Assembly: GCF_040719375.1 (NCBI RefSeq)
Contig: NZ_JBFDTP010000002.1
Span: forward strand, 2,666,001-2,730,000
Direction of reading: 5' to 3'
Source: Clostridium sp. AN503
Lineage (GTDB): Bacteria; Bacillota; Clostridia; Lachnospirales; Lachnospiraceae
Length of the DNA stretch: 64,000 nucleotides
Made by a program: the position numbers and the translations under genes. The notes beneath the pieces are model-generated. The model saw only the letters and a list, made by a program, of their open reading frames with translations, was not told where the DNA came from and made no database searches. Below, one piece after another: positions 33,886 through 42,764 of the stretch. Position 1 is the stretch's first letter. Each line of letters starts with the position of its first letter.

Positions 33886-36165
33886 CTATCCTGCCGTCCT
33901 TTCAATATCTAATACGCCTTCTATCTGTCTTAATTTGTCAGTCAGCCGGTTCAGTTCATCAATGCCATGAATATCAAAAGTCATGATGATCGTAGCCTTC
34001 CCCTGCTTGCTGGTGCGCACATTCATGGATGTGATGTCGATCTGGCGCTCCGTAAATACCTTGGAAATATCCACGAACATGCCGATCCGGTTGTTTGCAT
34101 AGATCTGGATCTCGGTGGAATAGCGCTCCTTGCTCTCCCCCGTCTCCGGCTGCTGCCACTCCGCATCGATCAGACGCACCCGCTCGTCCTCCGGCAGGTT
34201 TATGATGTTGACGCAGTCCGTCCGGTGTATGGACACGCCGCGGCCTCTGGTGACGAATCCCACGATCTCGTCCCCCGGCACCGGGCTGCAGCAGCGGGAG
34301 AACCGGACCGCCACATCGTCGATCCCCTTAACCATAATGCCGCTCTTGGACTTTTTGGACACCGGGACCTTGTTGGTCATCTCCTCGATGCCGTCCAAGA
34401 TATTCTTGTCAGTGACTTCCTTCTTCTGCTTTTTGGCACGCTCCTCGACCATCTTGTTGATGACCTGGCCCTCCTTGAGGCCCCCGTGCCCGATGGACGC
34501 AAGCACCGAATCCCAGTCCTTGAACGCATAGCGCGCCATAACCTTTTCCTGGAATTCCGGTTTGTTGATATCCGGATAGTTGATGCCTTTTGCCTTGCAG
34601 TAGCGGTCGATCAGCTCCTTGCCGCGGAGGATATTGTCCTCCTTAAGCTCTGTCTTGAACCACTGGTTGATCTTGTTCTTTGCCTGAGTGCTCTTAACTA
34701 AGGACAGCCAGTCCCGGCTGGGGCCCTTGGAATTCTGGGACGTGATGATATCGATCCGGTCCCCGTTCTGGATCACATAGTCGATATTCACCAGCTTGCC
34801 GTTCACCCGGGCGCCTACCATCTTGTTGCCGACGGCACTGTGGATCGCGTAGGCAAAATCGATGGGCGTGGAACCGCTGGGCAGGGTCTTTACGTCCCCT
34901 GTGGGCGTGAAGCAGTACACATTGTCGGAAAACAGGTCCAGATCGCCCTTGACCATGCTTAAAAACTCTTTGGAGTCGTCCGTATCCCGCTGCCACTCCA
35001 GGATCTGGCGCAGCCAGCTTAGCTTCGCCTCCTCGTCGCCCGCCGCTATCTTGCCGCTTCCGCTCTCCTTGTACTTCCAGTGTGCGGCAATACCGTACTC
35101 TGCCGTCCGGTGCATATCAAAGGTCCGGATCTGGATCTCAAAGGGCTGTCCGGTGCTGCCGATCAGCGTCGTGTGCAGGGACTGGTACATATTGGGCTTG
35201 GGCATGGCAATATAATCCTTGAACCGTCCGGGAATCGGTTTGTACAGTTCATGGATGACGCCCAGTGCCGCATAACAGTCCTTGACCGTCTCCACGATGA
35301 TCCGGACTGCAAACAAGTCATAGATCTGATCCAGGGTCTTGTCCTGGTTCACCATCTTCTTATAAATACTGAAGAAATGCTTGACGCGCCCGTCTACCTT
35401 GGCGTCAATGCCCGCCTCACGCATATGCTGGGAGACCTCTTCCACGATCCCCTGGACAAACGCCTCTCTCGCATCCTTGCGCAGGGAGATCTTCTCCGCC
35501 AGGTCATAGTACACATCCGGCTCTAAATATTTTAACGACAAATCGTCCAGCTCTACCTTGATCTTGGAAATACCAAGACGGTGGGCAATGGGCGCATAGA
35601 TGTCCATGGTCTCCCGTGCCTTTTCCTTCTGCTTCTCCGGCTTCATATACTGGAGGGTCCGCATGTTGTGCAGACGGTCCGCCAGCTTGATCAGGATCAC
35701 ACGGATATCCTTTGCCATAGCCAGGAACATCTTGCGCAGATTCTCAGCCTGGATCTCCACCTTATCCATGGACCAGGAGAGCTGTGTCAGCTTGGTGACG
35801 CCGTCCACTAAAAGGGCTACCTCGGAACCAAACACCTTCTCCACCTCATCCAGGGTCATGATGGTGTCTTCCACCACGTCGTGCAGGATACCCGCCACGA
35901 TCGTCTCTTTATCAAGCTCTAAATCCGCCAGGATAATAGCAACACAAAGAGGGTGAATGATATAAGGTTCACCCGACTTGCGCTTCTGTTCCTTATGCGC
36001 TTCATTTGCGATCGTATATGCTTTTTCAATCATGGAAATATCGTCCGATGGATGGTATTTCCGAATACTTCGGATCAAATCCTGATATAATTCTTCCGGG
36101 CTGGTAAAATCTGCAGGGTTCTCCAGCTCGATATCCACTTTCTTGTCCGTCTCTCCATTCGCCAT
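33886..36165 (-). CDS. rel: bifunctional (p)ppGpp synthetase/hydrolase
   Basis: Makes and degrades the stringent-response alarmone. 759 residues in the full Rel order: HD hydrolase domain with HDVVED (AGILHDVVEDTIMTLDEVE), synthetase domain with RVKHFFSIYKKM and GRFKDYIAMPKPNMYQSLHT, TGS domain with VYCFTPTGDVKTLPSGSTPID and AYAIHSAVGNKMVGA, a CC motif (RFSRCCSPVPGDEI) and a C-terminal ACT domain. The hydrolase motif is intact, so it should be bifunctional. ATG 36165 follows AAGGTGG by eight bases; a GTG at 36177 falls within that site. It has its own promoter at 36203-36231. Confidence 0.97.
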   Translation of the reverse strand: MANGETDKKVDIELENPADFTSPEELYQDLIRSIRKYHPSDDISMIEKAYTIANEAHKEQKRKSGEPYIIHPLCVAIILADLELDKETIVAGILHDVVEDTIMTLDEVEKVFGSEVALLVDGVTKLTQLSWSMDKVEIQAENLRKMFLAMAKDIRVILIKLADRLHNMRTLQYMKPEKQKEKARETMDIYAPIAHRLGISKIKVELDDLSLKYLEPDVYYDLAEKISLRKDAREAFVQGIVEEVSQHMREAGIDAKVDGRVKHFFSIYKKMVNQDKTLDQIYDLFAVRIIVETVKDCYAALGVIHELYKPIPGRFKDYIAMPKPNMYQSLHTTLIGSTGQPFEIQIRTFDMHRTAEYGIAAHWKYKESGSGKIAAGDEEAKLSWLRQILEWQRDTDDSKEFLSMVKGDLDLFSDNVYCFTPTGDVKTLPSGSTPIDFAYAIHSAVGNKMVGARVNGKLVNIDYVIQNGDRIDIITSQNSKGPSRDWLSLVKSTQAKNKINQWFKTELKEDNILRGKELIDRYCKAKGINYPDINKPEFQEKVMARYAFKDWDSVLASIGHGGLKEGQVINKMVEERAKKQKKEVTDKNILDGIEEMTNKVPVSKKSKSGIMVKGIDDVAVRFSRCCSPVPGDEIVGFVTRGRGVSIHRTDCVNIINLPEDERVRLIDAEWQQPETGESKERYSTEIQIYANNRIGMFVDISKVFTERQIDITSMNVRTSKQGKATIIMTFDIHGIDELNRLTDKLRQIEGVLDIERTAG

Positions 36166-36202
36166 AGAAAAAGCCACCTTTTCTGAGCATAGTTATTTAA
36201 AC

Positions 36203-36231
36203 ATTATAATTATTTTTGTCGGAAATTGCAA
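36203..36231 (-). promoter_or_regulatory. promoter of rel
   Basis: Minus strand TTGCAA (36231-36226), 17-bp spacer, TATAAT (36208-36203), 38 bases upstream of the rel start. It separates rel from the cobalamin genes. Confidence 0.65.
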
Positions 36232-36258
36232 GCGGTATCAGAATTCCTCAAATATTCC

Positions 36259-36897
36259 TCAAATATTCACCAGATACAAAAGCGCATTACAGATCGCGGC
36301 AGCAATATCGCTGCCGCCTTTTCTTCCCCTGGCTACGATACAGGGGACCTCTGTCCGGCAAATCAGCTCCTTGGACTCCACCACATTCACAAATCCCACA
36401 GGCACGCCGATGATAAGCTCCGGCTTCACAGTGCCGGACTCCACCAGCTCATACAGACGGATCAGCGCGGTCGGGGCATTGCCGATGGCGAAGATCACCG
36501 GGCCAGGAAGCCCTGCGGCCCGCTCCATACTGACGATCGCACGGGTCACGCCCCGTTTTTTTGCCTCCGCCGCCACGTCCGGCTCCGCCATAAAACAGCG
36601 CACCGTGCCGCCCAGTTTATCCAGCGCCCGCTTATTGATCCCGGCAGCCGCCATATTGGTATCGGTAATGATCGTAAATCCACTCCCACCGGATAACAGC
36701 TCCAGTGCATGCTTTACAGCCCCGTCCGAAAAATACAGGTTCTCTGCATAATCAAAATCCGCCGATGTATGGATGCAGCGCTTCACCACCGCCAGCTCTC
36801 CCGGCTCCCAGGTTCCCCGGGGCATCTCGCTTTCGATGATCTCCATGCTCCTCGCTTCGATCTCTTCCGGTTTCACCCAGTCCATGTTCTCAATCAT
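36259..36897 (-). CDS. cbiC: precorrin-8X/cobalt-precorrin-8 methylmutase
   Basis: Moves a methyl group from C11 to C12 to give (cobalt-)hydrogenobyrinate. 212 residues. The catalytic His is in VKRCIHTSADFDYAENL. ALELLSGGSGFTIITDTNMAAAGI and the late VGFVNVVESKELI / GRKGGSDIAAAICNALL complete the family pattern. ATG 36897 overlaps the cobQ stop as ATGA, so the upstream 36918 start is not needed. Last gene of the corrin cluster; its stop lies within an 11-bp tandem repeat. Confidence 0.96.
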   Translation of the reverse strand: MIENMDWVKPEEIEARSMEIIESEMPRGTWEPGELAVVKRCIHTSADFDYAENLYFSDGAVKHALELLSGGSGFTIITDTNMAAAGINKRALDKLGGTVRCFMAEPDVAAEAKKRGVTRAIVSMERAAGLPGPVIFAIGNAPTALIRLYELVESGTVKPELIIGVPVGFVNVVESKELICRTEVPCIVARGRKGGSDIAAAICNALLYLVNI

Positions 36898-38414
36898 ATC
36901 TGTCCATCCTCTTTGCATTCTAAAATTTCATAGATCCTGTCCATATCCAGCGAACGGCGCACCAGGTCAGCCAGTTTGTCGTACTGCCGCTCCTTATAAT
37001 CGGAGCGGCTTTCCGTCTGGATCTCCAGACAAATCCCCTTTTTATCAGCCAGATAGTTTAAAAGCTCCCGGGTCAATGGTTCATTGTCGAACAATCCGTG
37101 CAGATAACTGCCGAACACCCTGCCGTCTTGCCGCATCAGGCCATCCATCCGTCCATCTGCCAGCCGGATTGCAGGCGCTGCATCCTCTGTGGCTCTGGTC
37201 ACACCCATATGGATCTCATATCCAGTTATATCCATGCCCCGGCAAAGTCCGCACCATCCTTCCGCCGCCAGGACGGCGCCGCTTATCTGCGTGCGTGTTT
37301 TCTGAGGGGTAAACACTGTTTCTGCCGGCAGCAGCCCCAGCCCCCGCATGCTCATGCCGGCAGCTCCCTCCACACCGTCCGGGTCATACAGGCTGGTACC
37401 CAGCATCTGATACCCCCCGCAGATACCGATGACCGGAACGCCGTCTCCTTCGACCAGACGCAAAAGGGCCGCCTCCATCCCGCTTTCCCGCAGCCAGGCC
37501 AGATCTGCCATAGTATTTTTCGTCCCTGGAAGGATCATAAGATCCGGTCTTCCGAGCTGCGCCGCCCTCCGCACATAGCGCAGGGACACTCCCGGCGTCT
37601 GCTGCAGGATATTGAAATCCGTAAAGTTGGAAATATGGGGAAGATGGATCACCGCAATGTCAAGCTCCGGACCCTGACGCCCCACCGCATCCAGCCGCTC
37701 TGCAAGGCTGTCCTCATCATCCAGATCGATGTCCTCCATGGGGATCACCCCCACCACCGGAATATGTACCAGCTCTTCGATCATCTGAAGCCCCGGCTCC
37801 AGGATCTTCACATCACCGCGGAATTTGTTGATAATAAGCCCCTTGATCCTCGCCCGCTCCGCCGGCTCCAAAAGGGCGACCGTTCCGTAAAGAGATGCAA
37901 ATACGCCTCCCCGGTCTATATCCCCTACCAGCAGCACCGGCGCATCCACCAGCTCCGCCATGCCCATATTGACAATATCATTGTCCCTCAGATTGATCTC
38001 CGCCGGGCTTCCCGCCCCCTCCAGTACAATGATGTCATACTGCTCCTCCAGCTTTGCAAACGCCTCCCGGATCACCGGGATGAATTCCGGTTTGCGCCGG
38101 TAGTAATCCATGGCCTTTAAATTGCCATAGACCTCGCCGTTTACAATGACCTGGCTGCCCATATGACTGGTGGGTTTTAAAAGGATCGGATTCATCGCCA
38201 CTGTGGGGGCGATGCCCGCGGCCTCCGCCTGCATGGCCTGCGCCCGCCCGATCTCCAGGCCGTCCGCCGTGATATAAGAGTTCAGCGCCATATTCTGGGA
38301 CTTAAACGGGGCCACCCTATAACCATCCTGATGAAAGATCCGGCACAATGCCGCCGCCAGAAAGCTTTTCCCCGAATTTGACATGGTGCCCTGAATCATG
38401 ATTTTCTTTGCCAT
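36894..38414 (-). CDS. cobQ: cobyric acid synthase
   Basis: ATP- and glutamine-dependent amidation of cobyrinic acid a,c-diamide side chains b, d, e and g (CbiP in the anaerobic naming). 506 residues. N-terminal BioD-like ATPase: MIQGTMSNSGKSFLAAALCR, FKSQNMALNSYIT, VLEGAGSPAEINL, VGDIDRGGVFASLYGT. The C-terminal triad amidotransferase has Cys in VPVIGICGGYQMLG and His in VFGSYLHGLFDN. GGAG lies ahead of the ATG. Two bases after cbiF, overlapping cbiC. Confidence 0.96.
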   Translation of the reverse strand: MAKKIMIQGTMSNSGKSFLAAALCRIFHQDGYRVAPFKSQNMALNSYITADGLEIGRAQAMQAEAAGIAPTVAMNPILLKPTSHMGSQVIVNGEVYGNLKAMDYYRRKPEFIPVIREAFAKLEEQYDIIVLEGAGSPAEINLRDNDIVNMGMAELVDAPVLLVGDIDRGGVFASLYGTVALLEPAERARIKGLIINKFRGDVKILEPGLQMIEELVHIPVVGVIPMEDIDLDDEDSLAERLDAVGRQGPELDIAVIHLPHISNFTDFNILQQTPGVSLRYVRRAAQLGRPDLMILPGTKNTMADLAWLRESGMEAALLRLVEGDGVPVIGICGGYQMLGTSLYDPDGVEGAAGMSMRGLGLLPAETVFTPQKTRTQISGAVLAAEGWCGLCRGMDITGYEIHMGVTRATEDAAPAIRLADGRMDGLMRQDGRVFGSYLHGLFDNEPLTRELLNYLADKKGICLEIQTESRSDYKERQYDKLADLVRRSLDMDRIYEILECKEDGQI

Positions 38415-38416
38415 TT

Positions 38417-39189
38417 TTATTCTCCGTATGCAATCGCCTGCTTCGCTGCCCTGAACTCGTGGCTGAAATTCTCATCATATAACCTCGAAAGTTCAAAATC
38501 ATCCCCCAGGAAGCCGCCCACGGTCACCAGGGCCGTCTTCGTGATGCCCGCGGCTTTCGTCTTTTCCGCAATGTCGCTTAAGGTCCCCCGCACGATCCGC
38601 TCATCAGGCCAGGAAGCTTTGTAGACCACAGCCGCCGGTGTTTGGGCGGGATAACCTCCCGCCTCAGCCTTCCGGCCAGTTCTTCGATCCGTCCGGCGCT
38701 TAAAAATATGATCATCGTGGCCCCGTGGGCAGCCAGTGCTTCCACCCGTTCCCGCTCAGGCACCGGAGTCCTTCCCTCCATCCGGCACAGGATCACCGTC
38801 TGGCTGACGCCGGGAAGAGTATACTCCCGCTTCAGGCTGGCCGCCGCCGCAAGGAATGAGCTGACCCCCGGGACCACATCATAACTGATCCCCAGTTTGT
38901 CCAGCTCCACCATCTGCTCCCGGTGCGCACCGTAGATAGAAGGGTCCCCCGTGTGGACCCGCACCACCTGTTTCCCGGCGCTCTCACCGTCCTGCATCAC
39001 CCCGATCACTTCCGGCAATGTCATCACAGCGCTGTTATATATCTCCGCATCTTTTTTTGCCCAGTCCAGGACCGCCGGATTGACCAGGGACCCTGCATAG
39101 ATGATCACATCCGCTTCCCCGATCAGACGTTTCCCTTTCACCGTGATCAGCTCCGGATCGCCGGACCCGGCTCCTATAAAATGTACCAT
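38417..39189 (-). pseudogene. cbiF: cobalt-precorrin-4 C11-methyltransferase, apparent frameshift
   Basis: SAM-dependent methylation at C11 in corrin synthesis. The N-terminal frame (from ATG 39189) has MVHFIGAGSGDPELITVKG, VRVHTGDPSIYGAHREQM, YDVVPGVSSFLAAAASL and ATMIIFLSAGRIEEL. It then runs into a foreign tail. The genuine C-terminus continues in the next frame (AAVVYKASWPDERIVRGTLS to FSHEFRAAKQAIAYGE, stop 38417). The joint lies near 38650-38662. Adding one G to the GGG run at 38658-38660 restores LRRGGYPAQTPAAVVYK and a normal 257-residue enzyme. It is either an assembly error or a real lesion. Confidence 0.88.
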
Positions 39190-39199
39190 TGCTTATACC

Positions 39200-40285
39200 T
39201 CACCTGTCTTCCTCAAAATGCTCATACGCCTCAATCTGGATATCTGCAAACGTACTGTTCTCCTGATACACCTCATATGCCATATCCAAAAGCGGGAACA
39301 GCATCACCGCCCCGGTCCCTTCTCCCAGCGCCAGCTGTCCATGGATCACCGGCTCCAGCCCCAGTTTTTCCATCACCAGCGCACAGGCCGGCTCCTTGCC
39401 AAGGTGGGACGGCAGAATATAATCCGTCACCCGCGGGCAGAATGCCTGCGCCAGCAACGCCGCCACAGCGGATATCATCCCGTCCAGCACCACCGGGATC
39501 CCGTAGACGGCTCCGCCCAGTAAAAGCCCCGTCATCCCCGCAATATCAAAACCGCCAAGACAGGACAGGACCTTAAGCGGCTCGTCCGGCGACGGCTGAT
39601 GCAGGGCTATTGCTTCTTCGATCACCTGGATCTTCCGTTTTAGCCCCTCTCCGGAAAGCCCTGCTCCCCGCCCGGTCACTGACTCCACAGCAGTATTCAG
39701 CAGTACGCTTGCAACGGCGCTGCTGGTGGTCGTATTCCCGATCCCCATCTCGCCGAGAGCCAGGAGCTGATACCCGGAATCCTTAAGCTCTCCTGCAAGG
39801 GCGATCCCCGCATGAATGGCCTCTAAAGCCTGCTCCTCACTCATAGCCGCTTCCCTGCGCAGATTGGCGGTGCCGGAGGCGATCTTTAAGTTCCTCACTC
39901 CCGGCTCCCGGATCTCGCCCGCCACCCCCATATCCACAGGGATCACATCCGCTCCCGCCACAGCCGCCATGCGGTTGACACTGGCGATGCCTTTGGCAAA
40001 ATTCTCCGTCACCACCGCTGTCACACTGCTGTCTGTCTGGGTGACTCCCTCCGCTACCACGCCGTTGTCCGCACAAAACACCACCACCGCTTTCCGCTCC
40101 AGCTTCACATCCTCCGTGCGCTGGATTCCGGCAACCTTTATCAGCATATCCTCAAAATGCCCCAGTCCCTCAAGCGGTTTCGCGATCCTGTCCCAATGAC
40201 ATTTGGCTGCTGCCATAGAATCTGCATCAGCCGGTCTTACACTCCTGCAGAGGCAGCTTAACTGCTGCCGCAAATATTCTTCCAT
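39200..40285 (-). CDS. cobT: nicotinate-nucleotide:dimethylbenzimidazole phosphoribosyltransferase
   Basis: Activates the lower-ligand base of cobalamin as its alpha-ribotide phosphate. 361 residues. Recognisable are VVFCADNGVVAEGVTQTDSS, DMGVAGEIREPG, LALGEMGIGNTTTSSAV, GFDIAGMTGLLLGGAVYG, and the catalytic Glu in LALGEGTGAVMLFPLLDMA. An AAGGGGG site precedes the ATG. Between cbiH (42 bases) and cbiF (10 bases). It indicates that the operon covers nucleotide-loop assembly as well as corrin ring steps. Confidence 0.96.
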   Translation of the reverse strand: MEEYLRQQLSCLCRSVRPADADSMAAAKCHWDRIAKPLEGLGHFEDMLIKVAGIQRTEDVKLERKAVVVFCADNGVVAEGVTQTDSSVTAVVTENFAKGIASVNRMAAVAGADVIPVDMGVAGEIREPGVRNLKIASGTANLRREAAMSEEQALEAIHAGIALAGELKDSGYQLLALGEMGIGNTTTSSAVASVLLNTAVESVTGRGAGLSGEGLKRKIQVIEEAIALHQPSPDEPLKVLSCLGGFDIAGMTGLLLGGAVYGIPVVLDGMISAVAALLAQAFCPRVTDYILPSHLGKEPACALVMEKLGLEPVIHGQLALGEGTGAVMLFPLLDMAYEVYQENSTFADIQIEAYEHFEEDR

Positions 40286-40327
40286 CCGGTCTTATACCCC
40301 CTTACTTTCAGATTCTGTTTCCGCTGG

Positions 40328-41056
40328 TCAGATCTTGTATCCACGGGGCGTCACCATACGCCCATGGATCACTTTCGTCTGCGAATTCCCTATAAACACC
40401 GTAGTGAACATGTCCACCTGGCGGTCCCGCAGTTCCTTCAGCGTCATCACCTCTGCCCGTTCCCCGTCCCTGCCGATCTGGGAAACAATACCGCACACCA
40501 GTTCCTCCGGAAGCTCCTCAAGCAGGATGTCACAGGCGCGTTTTAAATAATCAGCCCGCTTTTTGCTGGAAGGATTGTAGATACAGATGGCAAAATCCGC
40601 TGCCGCCGCAAATCTCAGCCGCTTTTCGATCTTCTCCCACGGAGTCAAAAGGTCGCTCAGGCTTACAACGGCAAAATCATGCATCAAAGGCGCCCCAAGC
40701 ACAGCCCCGCCGGCCAGCGCCGCAGTCACGCCGGAAACCACCTGGACCTCACAGTCCGGATAGTCACCGCCAAGCTCAAGCATCAGCCCGGACATGCCGT
40801 ATACTCCGGCATCCCCGCTGCATACCATAGCAACCTTTTTCCCCTTCTGCGCCTCCTCAAATGCCATGCGGCACCGGTCCGCCTCCCTCCGCATGGGGGT
40901 AGTCAGATATTCCTTGTCCGGAAATGCATCCCGGAGCAACTCCACATAGACTGTGTATCCTACGATCGTATCGCAGGACTCAAGGGCCTGCTGCGCCTCC
41001 AGCGTCATCTGCCGGACACTCCCCGGCCCCATTCCTACTACATAAACCAGATTCAT
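40328..41056 (-). CDS. cbiH: cobalt-precorrin-3 C17-methyltransferase
   Basis: SAM-dependent C17 methylation with ring contraction. 242 residues of the tetrapyrrole methylase fold: VVGMGPGSVRQMTLEAQQAL at the start, VAMVCSGDAGVYGMSGLMLE as the SAM/substrate loop, VQVVSGVTAALAGGAVLGAPL, and FAICIYNPSSKKRADYLKRA. It is the short CbiH/CobJ form without fused CbiG. GAAGGGTGATGGT precedes the ATG, five bases after the cbiK-cbiL stop. Confidence 0.95.
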   Translation of the reverse strand: MNLVYVVGMGPGSVRQMTLEAQQALESCDTIVGYTVYVELLRDAFPDKEYLTTPMRREADRCRMAFEEAQKGKKVAMVCSGDAGVYGMSGLMLELGGDYPDCEVQVVSGVTAALAGGAVLGAPLMHDFAVVSLSDLLTPWEKIEKRLRFAAAADFAICIYNPSSKKRADYLKRACDILLEELPEELVCGIVSQIGRDGERAEVMTLKELRDRQVDMFTTVFIGNSQTKVIHGRMVTPRGYKI

Positions 41057-41060
41057 ACCA

Positions 41061-42638
41061 TCACCCTTCCCTGCCAGTTTCCATTTCTATCTCTTTGCCG
41101 CCGTCCCTATGCTCCTTCACGATCAGCAGAGAGTAATATCCCGCATCCACGGGGATCTCATCTACAGACCTGCAGATCCGCTGCCCCGGCAGCCCGCAGT
41201 TTTCCACCATCATGGCGTCCATGCCCGCGTCCCGGATCCAGCCCTTCACCTGCTCAATATTCTTTCCCATCTTCATGATGACCTTGGTTCCCGGAAGCTT
41301 TAGGCCCGCCTCCACCTGTCCGGGCTGGGACAGGATGTGGAACTGGTCTGCGCTCTCCGCCAGACCGGTGTTAAGCTCCGCCGCCACCGCACAGAAGGAT
41401 GGGATACCGCTCACCAGCTCTGCCCGGTATCCCCGTTCCATCACCAGGCGGTGTATGTAGAGATAGGTCGCATACAGTGTGACATCGCCAAGATTTAAAA
41501 ATCCAACCTGTTTCCCCTGGTCTAAATATCCGATCACAGTCTCCGCCGCCCGCTCATGGCAGGCTTTCAGCACCGCCTTATCGCGGGTCATTGGCAGAGC
41601 CACACCGATGCACTCCTTTTCCTCCACTACCGGGACCGCCCGCAGGGCGATCTGCCAGGCAATGCTGCTGCGCCAGTCCTCGCCCGGGACTGCGATCACG
41701 TCGCATTCCTTGATCAGCCTTGCAGCCTTTAAAGTCAAAAGCTCCGGATCTCCCGGCCCTACTCCGATACCGTACAGAGTGCCGCACCGTTCCGCATTCC
41801 GCCGGCCCATCGCTTCTGGCTTCCGGGCAGCATCCTGCCGGTCCATCTCTTCCGCTTTCCGGGCGGCATCCTGCGCATGGCGCACATACAGCCTGCGGAT
41901 ATCCGCGTACTCGCCCATCCCCTTCATGACGCACTCCACCTGATACCCCATCGCGGCAAACCGGGATCTCCAGGAGTCCTCGCCGTCTCCCGCCATGTCG
42001 TTAGACGCATGGTCCCCGGCCACCACCATAAGCGGAGCCAGCACCACACGCTCAGAGCCGCGTTCCTCCACCAGCTTCACCATGTTCTGAAGCGTGGGAG
42101 ACGCCTCCACAGTCCCCACAAGAAAATCATCCAATCCCACATCCAGAAACGCCCTCTGCAGCCGTTCGTAAGAAAAATTCGCCACATGCTCCGTGCCGTG
42201 TCCCATCAGTACGATATCGGTTTTTGCTCCACGATACTGCGCAAATTCTCTGCCCAGTATCCGCACCACCTCTCTATAATCCTCCATATCCGTGAGCAGC
42301 GGTTCTCCGCACACCAGAGTCTCAAACCGCCCCTGAAACTTACGGATCACTTCCATCACCCGGTCATATTCAAATCCCCGGATCACATGGGTCGGCTGTG
42401 CGACCACCTCCGTAAAGCCCTCGCTGCAGAGCCGCTCCAACGCCTGCTCCACATGCTCTGCCGGGAGTCCGTCCCGCTCCCGCATGATCTTTATGATCGT
42501 CGGGCTGGTAAATGCCCGGCGGAATTCATGATCAGGGAATGCCTCCCGTATATCCCGCTCAATCGCTTCAATATTCTTTGTCCGTGTCTCATGATAACTG
42601 GTCCCGAAGCTGATCACCAGAATTGCTTTTTTCTTCAT
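41061..42638 (-). CDS. cbiK-cbiL: fused sirohydrochlorin cobaltochelatase and cobalt-precorrin-2 C20-methyltransferase
   Basis: Two consecutive enzymes on one 525-residue chain. Residues about 1-260 are CbiK: KKKAILVISFGTSYHETRTK, the His motif MGHGTEHVANFSYERLQ and VVAGDHASNDMAG, which insert cobalt into sirohydrochlorin. Residues about 290-515 are CbiL/CobI: GTLYGIGVGPGDPELLTLKA, FLNLGDVTLYATYLYI, LVSGIPSFCAVAAELN. The linker is a 12-residue tandem repeat (QDAARKAEEMDR, QDAARKPEAMGR). The ATG at 42638 has AGGAG eight bases upstream and starts exactly at the CbiK domain. The frame stays open upstream to the previous gene's stop; see findings. First enzyme gene of the corrin cluster. Confidence 0.95.
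   Translation of the reverse strand: MKKKAILVISFGTSYHETRTKNIEAIERDIREAFPDHEFRRAFTSPTIIKIMRERDGLPAEHVEQALERLCSEGFTEVVAQPTHVIRGFEYDRVMEVIRKFQGRFETLVCGEPLLTDMEDYREVVRILGREFAQYRGAKTDIVLMGHGTEHVANFSYERLQRAFLDVGLDDFLVGTVEASPTLQNMVKLVEERGSERVVLAPLMVVAGDHASNDMAGDGEDSWRSRFAAMGYQVECVMKGMGEYADIRRLYVRHAQDAARKAEEMDRQDAARKPEAMGRRNAERCGTLYGIGVGPGDPELLTLKAARLIKECDVIAVPGEDWRSSIAWQIALRAVPVVEEKECIGVALPMTRDKAVLKACHERAAETVIGYLDQGKQVGFLNLGDVTLYATYLYIHRLVMERGYRAELVSGIPSFCAVAAELNTGLAESADQFHILSQPGQVEAGLKLPGTKVIMKMGKNIEQVKGWIRDAGMDAMMVENCGLPGQRICRSVDEIPVDAGYYSLLIVKEHRDGGKEIEMETGREG
41802..41873 (-). repeat. two tandem 36-bp repeats in the CbiK-CbiL linker
   Basis: Units at 41838-41873 and 41802-41837, about 85 percent alike, encode QDAARKAEEMDR and QDAARKPEAMGR; a partial third (RNAER) follows. 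They form an alpha-helical charged spacer between the two enzymes. Confidence 0.85.
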
Positions 42639-42764
42639 TCCCTTATCTCCTGCCATAAAAATATCCGCAGCAGCCGGCTTTGCACACAAGCTGCAGCCGG
42701 ACACTACGGATACCATCATAACTAAAAAACCAGCAGGAATCAATAGAAATTTGGAAAGCAACGG

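Noticed and set aside
41802..41873. Tandem repeats considered as a CRISPR fragment
   Set aside because: The repeats are directly adjacent without spacers, in frame, and encode a protein linker.
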